Under the pieces are notes generated by a model. It did not search any database. It worked only from the letters and a program-made list of their open reading frames with translations, and was not told the DNA's origin. A DNA stretch of 13,577 bases from Bifidobacteriaceae bacterium (GTDB taxonomy: Bacteria; Actinomycetota; Actinomycetes; Actinomycetales; Bifidobacteriaceae), in NCBI GenBank assembly GCA_031260825.1, contig JAISKS010000045.1, positions 1-13,577 on the forward strand, given 5' to 3'. The position numbers and the translations under genes were made by a program. The first letter of the stretch is position 1. Each line of letters starts with the position of its first letter. Positions 6,559-13,508 of this stretch are shown one piece after another.

Positions 6559-8517
6559 ATGACTACAATGCCAAAACTAATTGCGGACCGCTATGAAGTT
6601 GGAAATGCTATCGGCAAAGGTGGAATGGCAGAGGTTTATTTAGGCAAAGACACTCGCCTAGATCGCCGTGTTGCTATTAAAGTTCTTAAAAATGATTTAA
6701 TTGAAGACAAAACTCAATTAACACGATTCAAAAAAGAAGCTATCTCAGCTGCAAGTCTTAACCATGCAAATATCGTTGCTGTTTATGATTCTGGCGAAGA
6801 AAAATATACAGATGGCGCAGGCAATGAACAAACTATAATGTATATTGTAATGGAATATGTGCAAGGTCAAACTCTTAAAGATATCCTAAAAGCTAAAGGC
6901 AAACTTTCAATAAAAGATACAAATCGTATTATAAAAGGTGTTCTTGAAGGTCTACAATATGCTGATAATGTTAACTTAGTTCATCGCGACATTAAACCTG
7001 CAAATATTATGATTACTCGCGAAGGCACAATTAAACTCATGGACTTCGGCATTGCACGCGCTCTTGCTGACTCATCTGTAACGGATAAAGAAGATGGCGT
7101 AGTTGGTACACCTCAATATATTTCACCTGAGCAAGCACAAGGTCAAGTCGCAGATATGCGTTCTGATTTGTATAGTGTTGGTTGCGTATTTTTCGAATGC
7201 GTCACAGGACAGGCTCCTTTTCAAGGCGAAACACCAGTGTCTATCGCATATCAACATGTTACAGCACCTCATCCAAAACTTTCAGAATTTACACCAAATG
7301 TACCAAAACAATATGAAACAATTATTGAAAATGCACTTGCTAAAGACAAAATTGCACGCTATTCAAATGCGTCAGAATTTTTACGCGATTTAAGTTATGC
7401 TGAACAAGACAGACCAGTTCGCGCTATTTCAGGCGGAGAAGCTGGAGGATTTGGCGCTGGTTCAGATGTTGATCCAGATGCAACGCAAGTTGTAGGAGCG
7501 TCTGCAGCAAACGGCGGTCAAGCTTTTTCATTTAAAGATGATGAAGAAAATGACGATGAATGGTATGATGAAGAAAATGATGAAGAAGAAGCCAAAAAAG
7601 CTAAAAAGAAAAAAATCATCATTGGTTCTGTAATTGGCGCAGTTGTTTTAATCATTATAATCGCAGCACTTTTGCTTAATAAAAAACCAGTGGAAGAGCC
7701 TATTGAAGATGTAGTTGTACCTACAATTACTTCAACTACCACCGAAGATGAGGCTTGCAAAAAGATCGAAGATATCGGATTAGAATGCGAAATTTTAAAC
7801 GATTCTGATTCAGTTCTTCCAAAAGGAATTTTCTCAAAACAAGATCCAACCGGTGGATCTACTGTAAAAACTGGCTCTACAGTTAAGGTTTATTATTCAA
7901 GTGGCCCAGACGTTACAGCGATTCCTGAAGTAAAAGATAAAACTCAAGAAGAGGTAAAAAAGATTCTTGAAAGCGCTGGATATAAAGTTGGCGTTACAAA
8001 TACTGAAAACTCTGTTGATGTAAAATCAAATCAAGTTACCCGTACTGAGCCTGCTTCAGGCGCTACTGTTAAAAAAGGTACAACTGTAAATATTTACATT
8101 TCTAATGGACAAATTGATTTGCCAGATTTAGTAGGACTTACAAAAGCTGAGGCTCAAACAAAACTTGCTGAACGCAGATTAACAGCTTCTTTTGAAGAAA
8201 AAGAATCTGACACAGCTGTTCCTGGTACAGTCATGGAACAATCACCTACTGCAGGAAATGTTGTACAGCTTTCTGTTGTGAGAGTATATATTGCTAAAGA
8301 GGCTACTGTTGTTCTCAAAGATTATACAGGATTTTCATTTGCAGCTGCTAGTGCCGAGCTAATAAGCTTAGGTTTACAGGTTAAACGTGTATATTCTGAT
8401 GATCCAAAACTATCTTCAACATCAGTTGTTAAACAAGATCAACCTGCTGGAACTTTAGTTAAAAAAGGTACATTAATTACGCTTACAACTGGACCTGAAA
8501 AACCATCTGGAAACTAG
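6559..8517 (+). CDS. pknB: PASTA-domain Ser/Thr protein kinase (PknB/Stk type)
   Basis: A membrane-spanning kinase that senses muropeptides or lipid II outside and phosphorylates cell-wall, division and translation proteins inside. The 652 residues hold a Hanks-type kinase domain (about 11-279) with glycine loop IGKGGMAEV (18-26), catalytic Lys41, HRDIKPAN (142-149), DFG (162-164) and GTPQYISPE (183-191). A juxtamembrane linker follows that is very acidic at 328-344 (DDEENDDEWYDEENDEEE), then a KKAKKKK stop-transfer sequence and one membrane helix (353-373). Four extracellular PASTA repeats start at about 386, 452, 519 and 583. All catalytic residues are present. ATG 6559 has GAGG at 6550-6553. 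No PP2C phosphatase, FHA or division-cluster gene (pbpA, rodA) is in the window; rsgA lies upstream and dxs 12 nt downstream in the same frame. Confidence 0.95.
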   Translation: MTTMPKLIADRYEVGNAIGKGGMAEVYLGKDTRLDRRVAIKVLKNDLIEDKTQLTRFKKEAISAASLNHANIVAVYDSGEEKYTDGAGNEQTIMYIVMEYVQGQTLKDILKAKGKLSIKDTNRIIKGVLEGLQYADNVNLVHRDIKPANIMITREGTIKLMDFGIARALADSSVTDKEDGVVGTPQYISPEQAQGQVADMRSDLYSVGCVFFECVTGQAPFQGETPVSIAYQHVTAPHPKLSEFTPNVPKQYETIIENALAKDKIARYSNASEFLRDLSYAEQDRPVRAISGGEAGGFGAGSDVDPDATQVVGASAANGGQAFSFKDDEENDDEWYDEENDEEEAKKAKKKKIIIGSVIGAVVLIIIIAALLLNKKPVEEPIEDVVVPTITSTTTEDEACKKIEDIGLECEILNDSDSVLPKGIFSKQDPTGGSTVKTGSTVKVYYSSGPDVTAIPEVKDKTQEEVKKILESAGYKVGVTNTENSVDVKSNQVTRTEPASGATVKKGTTVNIYISNGQIDLPDLVGLTKAEAQTKLAERRLTASFEEKESDTAVPGTVMEQSPTAGNVVQLSVVRVYIAKEATVVLKDYTGFSFAAASAELISLGLQVKRVYSDDPKLSSTSVVKQDQPAGTLVKKGTLITLTTGPEKPSGN

Positions 8518-8529
8518 ACATTTTTTAAA

Positions 8530-10485
8530 GTGACCGAAGATAATTCATCTAAAATTGAAACAGATGAATTCACGCCGGAATTAAGTTCTACAGATTTTTC
8601 TGGTACAGATCTGCCAGATAAGTTTTCATCGGATGCGGCAGATAATTTTTCACCAGACGCTTTTTCACCTGACCAGATTCGCGCAGAGATAATTGATGCT
8701 TGTCATAATTATGGGGGTCATTTAGCCTCTAATTTAGGGGCTGTTGAGCTTACAATCGCGCTTCATAAAATCTTTAATATTGAGGATTCTGTTTATAAAG
8801 ATGAGAATATTGATGCAAAGAATGATCTATTACTTTTTGATGTTGGGCATCAAGTTTATGCACATAAAATCTTAACTGGGCGTCCTTTAGATTCGGGCAA
8901 AGGACTTAGACAAACAGGTGGCATTACTGGTTATTCAAATCGCTCAGAATCAGGTTCAGATATTATTGAAAATTCGCATTCCTCAACAGTTTTTTCGTGG
9001 GCAGACGGCTTAATAAGTTCTTTAATGTATGATAATCCGCGCAATTCTCGCCGAGTAGTAGCTGTAATAGGAGATGGTGGTTTAACAGGTGGTATGGCTT
9101 GGGAAGGCCTAAATCAGCTTGCGGAATTCGCCGTGATTCATCCAAACGCGCCGCTAATAATCGTGATCAACGATAATGATTATTCATACTCTTCAACAGT
9201 AGGGGGACTGGCTAGAAAAATGCAAGAAATGCGAGTATCTAAGCGGTATACAGGCCTAAGTATTGTCACAAAAAATGCACTTTCTAAACTTGGAAAACCA
9301 GGGATTGTAGTTAATAGATTTCTGCATACTTCTACGCGATATGTAAAGAATTTAATTCGACCAACTTCTGTTTTTTCTGATTTAAATATTCCATATTATG
9401 GACCAATTGATGGCAATGATTTGACACAATTAATGAACGCATTTGATCATGCAAAAAACTTTCATGGACCAATTATTATTCATACAATTACTCATAAAGG
9501 TCTAGGGTCGGCAGATGCCGAGGAGTCTCCAGCCGAATATCATGCAGTAGGAAAACAATGTGGCGACACAACTTTAATTAAAATGTCTGAAACAGAATGC
9601 AAAGATATAGTTGCGAAAACCATTGTTGATGTAGCATCTATAAATGAAAAACTATTTGTACTTTCTGCCGCTATGCCTGGCCCGCTTGGTTTAACGCCAT
9701 TTGCAGATAAATTTCCTGAGCGCTTTAAAGATGTCGGAATCGCTGAACAACATCTTGCTGGTAAGGCCGCTGGGCTCGCATATATGGGAAATGATGTCAT
9801 TTGCGCACTATATTCTACCTTTGCTGTTCGCGGTTTTGATCAATTTATGTTTGATGTCGGACTTCAAGCGTATAATGATAAAGTGGGCAATATCACCCTA
9901 CTTCTCGACCGTGCAGGCGTTACAGGATCTGACGGCGCATCGCATAATGGACTTTGGGATATTTCGCTTTTTTCCAAAATACCTGGTATAAAAATAGTAG
10001 CACCTTATGATCAAGACAGTTTAAAAAATGCAATTTCTACAGCTACAGCACAGCAAAAAAATGGAAACTTCACCGTAATAAGATATCCTAAATCACTTCC
10101 AAAAAAACTAAAAAACTCAAACGCAGATTCTATCAAAGATGTTTTAATTGTCGGATTTGGATCTTTTGGACAGCTTGCAATAGACCTTGCCAAAAACATA
10201 AATCAAAGCGCAATTGCAATAGATCAATTGTACCCTGTATCAGGCGAATTAATCGAAAAAATACGCAGCTCTAAAGTCAGTAAAATTGTAACTCTTGAAG
10301 ATGGAATTATAGAAGGTGGCGCAGGCGAAGCTCTAAAAAGAGAGCTTGAAAAACAAGAAAAATCTAACTATAAAATATATAATTTTGGCGTAGAAAATAA
10401 ATTCTATGAAACGAAATCTCGCCCTGAAATACTAGAAGAAAATGGGCTTACAATAAAAAAATTATCTGAGAAATTATGCAATTAG
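8530..10485 (+). CDS. dxs: 1-deoxy-D-xylulose-5-phosphate synthase
   Basis: A thiamine-diphosphate enzyme joining pyruvate and glyceraldehyde 3-phosphate, the first step of the MEP isoprenoid pathway. The 651 residues include GGHL (62-65), DVGHQVYAHK, the ThDP site GDGGLTGGMAWEGLN (181-195) with NDND (214-217), catalytic Glu406 in GIAEQH, YSTFAVRGFDQ, and DRAGVTGSDGASHNG (460-474), a form typical of actinobacteria. The first 48 residues are an acidic low-complexity extension with repeated FSPD-like units. GTG 8530 is the only usable start before the conserved core: an in-frame TAG (the pknB stop) lies five codons upstream, and there is no convincing SD. The position of E. coli His299 (GPVDGHD) is Asn296 here. 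The last codons overlap the exporter gene by 10 nt. Confidence 0.94.
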   Translation: MTEDNSSKIETDEFTPELSSTDFSGTDLPDKFSSDAADNFSPDAFSPDQIRAEIIDACHNYGGHLASNLGAVELTIALHKIFNIEDSVYKDENIDAKNDLLLFDVGHQVYAHKILTGRPLDSGKGLRQTGGITGYSNRSESGSDIIENSHSSTVFSWADGLISSLMYDNPRNSRRVVAVIGDGGLTGGMAWEGLNQLAEFAVIHPNAPLIIVINDNDYSYSSTVGGLARKMQEMRVSKRYTGLSIVTKNALSKLGKPGIVVNRFLHTSTRYVKNLIRPTSVFSDLNIPYYGPIDGNDLTQLMNAFDHAKNFHGPIIIHTITHKGLGSADAEESPAEYHAVGKQCGDTTLIKMSETECKDIVAKTIVDVASINEKLFVLSAAMPGPLGLTPFADKFPERFKDVGIAEQHLAGKAAGLAYMGNDVICALYSTFAVRGFDQFMFDVGLQAYNDKVGNITLLLDRAGVTGSDGASHNGLWDISLFSKIPGIKIVAPYDQDSLKNAISTATAQQKNGNFTVIRYPKSLPKKLKNSNADSIKDVLIVGFGSFGQLAIDLAKNINQSAIAIDQLYPVSGELIEKIRSSKVSKIVTLEDGIIEGGAGEALKRELEKQEKSNYKIYNFGVENKFYETKSRPEILEENGLTIKKLSEKLCN

Positions 10486-11720
10486 AAAAACTTTCAAAAT
10501 CATCTTTAAAACGTATGCTTATCGCTAGAGCTTGCATATCTTTTACTTTTCAAATGCTTGCAATCGGCGCAGGTCAACAAATTTATATGATTCATAAAAG
10601 CGCATTTGACTTAGCGTATATAGGACTTGCAGCGTTTTTGCCACTTATTTTTTGTATGATGCCAGCAGGGATTTTAGCAGATAAACATAATAAAAAAATC
10701 AATATTATTATTTCACAAATCATATGTTTTATATCAGGAGCATTGTTAATCTGGTTAACATTATCTAATCATTCTAATGTGTTTTCGTATCTTGTATTAA
10801 TCTTTTTATACGGCTGCGGCTACACAATTCAGGGGCCTTCAGTCCAAGCCACACTTCCACGAATTGTGACAAAAGAAGATTTTCCAACAGCGATTGCTAA
10901 ATATAATTCAGCATCACAAATCGCAAAAATGACTGGTCCAGCTGCAGCAGGATTAATTTATATTATTCACCCTGCGATGGTTTATGCAGTGATTTGTATT
11001 ATGAATACGATCGCCATTTGTGTAATTATGGGATTAAAAATTGATTTGTATAAGTGGGGAGCGGATACATCAGATTCAAATATTCCTGACTCAGAAGATA
11101 TTTCTAAACTTCATGAAATCTTATTAGGATTTGAATATATTTGGAAAAACAAATCAATTTTAGGCACAATTTCCCTTGATTTATTCGCAGTACTTTTTGG
11201 CGGCGCTACGGCTCTTTTGCCTATATATGCTAATGACATTTTAAAAGTAGGACCTGTCGGACTTGGCATTCTTAGGACAGCACCTGCGATTGGCGCATTA
11301 ATTGTAACGCTTATTATTGCAAAAAGAGGCGCTCGTTCAATTGGTAGAAATGTTGGATATAAAATGTTTGGAGCGGTGTTCGGATTCGCTGCGTTTACTG
11401 CACTTTTTGGTGTTTCAACAAACTTTGCATTATCTATATTTGCCTTAATTTTATTAGGTGCTTTCGATATGATTTCTGTTACAATTCGACAAATCTTTAT
11501 TCAAATAAAAACTCCTGATGAGCTTCGAGGCCGCGTATCAAGTGTAAATTTCATTTTTGTCGGTACATCAAATCAGCTCGGTGAATTCGAATCTGGAATG
11601 GTCGCAGGTTTGATTGGTACAGTACCAAGTGTACTTTTTGGAGCCGCGATGACTATTGCCACAGCTGGGCTTTGGATGTTTTTATTTCCGGATTTAAGGA
11701 AATTGTATAAATTGAATTAA
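10476..11720 (+). CDS. EntS-like MFS exporter (MFS_3 / DHA3 family)
   Basis: A 414-residue transporter with about 12 hydrophobic segments. It has the MFS motif A variant GILADKHNKK (65-74) in the loop after TM2. The most diagnostic part is DELRGRVSSVNF (348-359) followed by GTSNQLGEFESG with MVAGLIGTVPSVLFGG-type residues, the hallmark of EntS (enterobactin exporter)-like proteins. Such proteins export siderophores or drugs; the substrate cannot be read here, and no siderophore synthesis genes are nearby. ATG 10476 overlaps the end of dxs by 10 nt, with only a weak GAG (10468-10470) upstream, so translation is probably coupled to dxs. A cytoplasmic loop at about 190-212 is polar and acidic. 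The gene ends right before the palindrome-rich region. Confidence 0.87.
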   Translation: MQLEKLSKSSLKRMLIARACISFTFQMLAIGAGQQIYMIHKSAFDLAYIGLAAFLPLIFCMMPAGILADKHNKKINIIISQIICFISGALLIWLTLSNHSNVFSYLVLIFLYGCGYTIQGPSVQATLPRIVTKEDFPTAIAKYNSASQIAKMTGPAAAGLIYIIHPAMVYAVICIMNTIAICVIMGLKIDLYKWGADTSDSNIPDSEDISKLHEILLGFEYIWKNKSILGTISLDLFAVLFGGATALLPIYANDILKVGPVGLGILRTAPAIGALIVTLIIAKRGARSIGRNVGYKMFGAVFGFAAFTALFGVSTNFALSIFALILLGAFDMISVTIRQIFIQIKTPDELRGRVSSVNFIFVGTSNQLGEFESGMVAGLIGTVPSVLFGAAMTIATAGLWMFLFPDLRKLYKLN

Positions 11721-11727
11721 CCCTGGT

Positions 11728-11744
11728 TGTCATTCAGGAATCCA
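11728..11744 (+). repeat. Core-deleted copy of the ATTCCTGC-GAAA-GCAGGAAT repeat
   Basis: TGTCATTCAGGAATCCA equals the two ends of the full repeat at 11913-11939 with the ten central bases (CTGCGAAAGC) missing and one base changed near the end (CCA for CTA). It sits 8 nt after the exporter stop codon and overlaps the left edge of the 11735-11910 palindrome. A matching right-end fragment (CAGGAATCTA) occurs at 12111-12120, just before the rarA promoter. Confidence 0.6.
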
Positions 11745-11910
11745 TCATGGCCTGATGCAAAATATCAATTGTAAAAATGCCCGTCGCCGTCTTCGCCGAC
11801 TCCTCCTATCTTGCACACCATTTTATTAGCTCGTGCTCCGCACTCGCAATAGGTGTGCGCTTTTACATTTTTACAATTCTATTTTGCACTCAAGCCACCT
11901 GTCATTCCTG
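11735..11910. mobile_element. MITE-like imperfect palindromic element, no coding capacity
   Basis: The ends CAGGAAT (11735-11741) and ATTCCTG (11904-11910) are inverted. After a diverged stretch the arms match again: TGGCCTGA versus TCAAGCCA, then perfect TGCAAAATA/TATTTTGCA (11756-11764 with 11880-11888), then perfect 13-bp AATTGTAAAAATG/CATTTTTACAATT (11767-11779 with 11866-11878). Inside is an 86-nt block richer in G+C than the flanks, with a further stem GCACACC/GGTGTGC (11813-11819 with 11852-11858) capped by a GTGC/GCAC hairpin. No transposase and no convincing target-site duplication are visible. It could be a MITE-like or REP-like unit or an RNA-forming intergenic element; 'mobile' is inferred from the architecture only. 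Confidence 0.55.
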
Positions 11911-11939
11911 CGTGTCATTCCTGCGAAAGCAGGAATCTA
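11900..11939 (+). repeat. Tandem and palindromic ATTCCTGC-GAAA-GCAGGAAT repeat
   Basis: The 13-mer TGTCATTCCTGCG occurs twice in tandem (11900-11912, 11913-11925). The second copy continues into a perfect 8-bp hairpin ATTCCTGC-GAAA-GCAGGAAT (11917-11936), with a GNRA-type GAAA loop, ending in CTA. This resembles the intergenic repeats of many unrelated bacteria that give spurious peptides such as SFLRKQES or VIPAKAGI, and the Neisseria dRS3 type (ATTCCC, 8 nt, GGGAAT). The family resemblance is from memory, not a search. Confidence 0.8.
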
Positions 11940-11945
11940 AAGCCC

Positions 11946-12017
11946 CGCGAGTATATGTTTTTTCGACTATAAAGTGTCCAAAACACCACATTATAGTCGA
12001 AAAAACATATACTCGTG
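11946..12017. repeat. Large perfect inverted repeat, 25-bp arms
   Basis: Positions 11948-11972 and 11991-12015 are perfect 25-nt inverted copies, beginning CGAGTATATG and ending in CTATAA at the inner edge; a G-T and a C-G pair extend the stem to 11946/12017. The 18-nt loop (11973-11990) contains its own GTGT/ACAC mini-stem. It is not followed by a U-tract on the plus strand. Bases 11980-11987 of the loop are complementary to 12056-12063 in the next hairpin loop. Confidence 0.9.
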
Positions 12018-12025
12018 AAAAAACA

Positions 12026-12098
12026 GGGGCAATATACCGATTTTGAACAATTTAAGGTGTTTTTTGGGCAAAAATGTTCAAAATCGGTATATTGCCCC
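12026..12098. repeat. Large perfect inverted repeat, 24-bp arms
   Basis: Positions 12026-12049 and 12075-12098 are perfect 24-nt inverted copies, with GGGGCAATATACC at the outer left end and TTTTGAACA at the inner left end, and a 25-nt loop between. It starts 8 nt after the previous palindrome. Six-base A-tracts flank it on both sides (12018-12023, 12100-12105), so on the minus strand the stem is followed by TGTTTTTT and could end a leftward transcript. The plus strand has no U-tract. Confidence 0.9.
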
Positions 12099-12141
12099 CA
12101 AAAAATCGACCAGGAATCTATCTGTAATTACTTCCAACTTA

Positions 12142-12150
12142 TGTTAAAAT
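12142..12150 (+). promoter_or_regulatory. Extended -10 promoter of rarA (leaderless start)
   Basis: ATGTTAAAAT (12141-12150) differs from the rpsT and pknB promoter decamer by one base: TG at 12142-12143, TAAAAT at 12145-12150. The hexamer ends 6 nt before the rarA ATG, so the expected transcription start falls on the A of the start codon. No SD sequence lies upstream. Both facts fit a leaderless mRNA, common in actinobacteria. Confidence 0.65.
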
Positions 12151-12156
12151 ATACAT

Positions 12157-13506
12157 ATGAACCACGCAGATCAAAACCTCCCTCTTTCAACCTATATCCG
12201 CCCGCGTGATCTCAAAGGTTTTTTCGGTCAAACTAAGTATTTTTCCGGCAATTCGATTCTCGCAGCTCTTATAAATGGTCAAAAACTTCATAGCGGTTCG
12301 GTACTTCTCTATGGCCCTCCTGGTACCGGCAAAACGACAGTTGCATATTTGATAAAATCGAATTCAATATATAATTTTGAAGAAGTTTCTGCAGTAAATG
12401 CAACAGTAAAAGATTTGCGTGAAATTATTGATGAAGCAAAAAATAACCTAATTTTACAAGACAAATCCACAGTGCTTTTCGTTGATGAAATTCATAGATT
12501 TTCAAAAGCTCAGCAAGATGTTTTGCTTCCTGCCGTTGAAAATGGCCTTATAATTTTAGTCGGAGCTACTACTGAAAATCCGGGAATTAGCATTATTCGC
12601 CCTCTACTTTCTCGTTCGTTTTTGGCTACTTTTTCACCTCTTGAAGCTGATGAATTAACTGGAATTATTAAGAACGCGCTTAATTCAGATTTCTTTGAGA
12701 CAAAACCTATTTTAGATGATGAAGCGATTGATTTGCTTGTGTATACAAGTGGTGGAGATGCTCGTAAAGCACTCACGATTTTAGAAGTTACATATTATGC
12801 GGTACATGCTGAAAAAAACACAGCTCAGAAAAAAACTAAATCCAAAAAATCAGTACCTATTAAAATCACTGCTGACGACTTAAAACAAAACCTAGATAGT
12901 GCTTTTTATCAATATGACAAAAATGCAGATACGCATTATGATGTCGCTTCTGCCTTTATAAAATCTATGCGCGGTTCTGATGTTGACGCTGCTCTTCATT
13001 ATTTAGCGCGAATGATTGTGGGGGGCGAAGACCCAAGATTCATTGCTCGCCGTATTATGATTGCGGCTTCTGAAGAAGTTGGTGTTGCGGATAATTCTGT
13101 TTTGCAAACTGTTGTTGCAGCTGCTACTGCTGTTGAAAAAATAGGATTTCCTGAGGCTAGAATTATACTAAGTCAAGCAGTGATTACCGTGGCTTTAGCG
13201 CCAAAATCGAATGCTACATATTTAGCGATTGATGCCGCGATTGCCGAATTAAATACTGGAATTTTAGGTGGACCTGATGGTGGCGTTCCGACTCCTCTTA
13301 GAGATCAAACTTATTTGCCCGCAAAAAGAGTGAAATTAAAACCATATTTATATGCTCATGATTTTCCATATCATATCGTTAAACAGCAGTATTTACCTGA
13401 TGTTTTAGAGAAAAAAAACACGCGTTATTATTTTCCATCTGAGCATGGCGATGAAAAAACACTTGCAAAAAGACTTGATAAAATTCGTGAGATTTTGAAA
13501 GGTTAA
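12157..13506 (+). CDS. rarA: Replication-associated recombination protein A (AAA+ ATPase)
   Basis: RarA (MgsA) is a homotetrameric AAA+ ATPase related to clamp-loader and RuvB proteins that acts at stalled replication forks with SSB. The 449 residues include PLSTYIRPRDLKGFFGQ (9-25), Walker A GPPGTGKT (53-60), Walker B VDEIH (109-113) with RFSKAQQDVLLPAVE, sensor 1 GATTEN (136-141), an Arg-finger motif LSRSF (151-155), and sensor 2 GGDARKALT (199-207). The C-terminal tetramerisation region follows: HYDVASAFIKSMRGSD (260-275), GGEDPRFIARRIMIAASEE, and GGVPTPLRD (375-383). A Lys-rich insert (AEKNTAQKKTKSKKS, 218-232) lies between the AAA+ and C-terminal parts. Length and motifs are normal. ATG 12157 fits the family N-terminus and the leaderless promoter. 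The rdgB-like gene begins 2 nt after the stop. Confidence 0.96.
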   Translation: MNHADQNLPLSTYIRPRDLKGFFGQTKYFSGNSILAALINGQKLHSGSVLLYGPPGTGKTTVAYLIKSNSIYNFEEVSAVNATVKDLREIIDEAKNNLILQDKSTVLFVDEIHRFSKAQQDVLLPAVENGLIILVGATTENPGISIIRPLLSRSFLATFSPLEADELTGIIKNALNSDFFETKPILDDEAIDLLVYTSGGDARKALTILEVTYYAVHAEKNTAQKKTKSKKSVPIKITADDLKQNLDSAFYQYDKNADTHYDVASAFIKSMRGSDVDAALHYLARMIVGGEDPRFIARRIMIAASEEVGVADNSVLQTVVAAATAVEKIGFPEARIILSQAVITVALAPKSNATYLAIDAAIAELNTGILGGPDGGVPTPLRDQTYLPAKRVKLKPYLYAHDFPYHIVKQQYLPDVLEKKNTRYYFPSEHGDEKTLAKRLDKIREILKG

Positions 13507-13508
13507 AT

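Noticed and set aside
11777..12046. 89-codon open frame with SFLRKQES-like peptide
   Set aside because: It runs across the palindromes and the repeat; the peptide is a by-product of the ATTCCTGC repeat, with no SD and no recognisable domain.
12026..12105. Intrinsic terminator for the exporter operon on the plus strand
   Set aside because: The stem is followed by CAAAAAA, not a U-tract; only the minus-strand reading has a T-run after the stem.
11735..12120. CRISPR array or integron attC cluster
   Set aside because: The repeats differ in sequence and spacing, there are no regular spacers, and no cas or integrase gene is visible.
12015..12209. 64-codon open frame overlapping the second big hairpin and the rarA start
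   Set aside because: Its sequence is dictated by the inverted-repeat arms, and it overlaps the well-supported rarA start in another frame.
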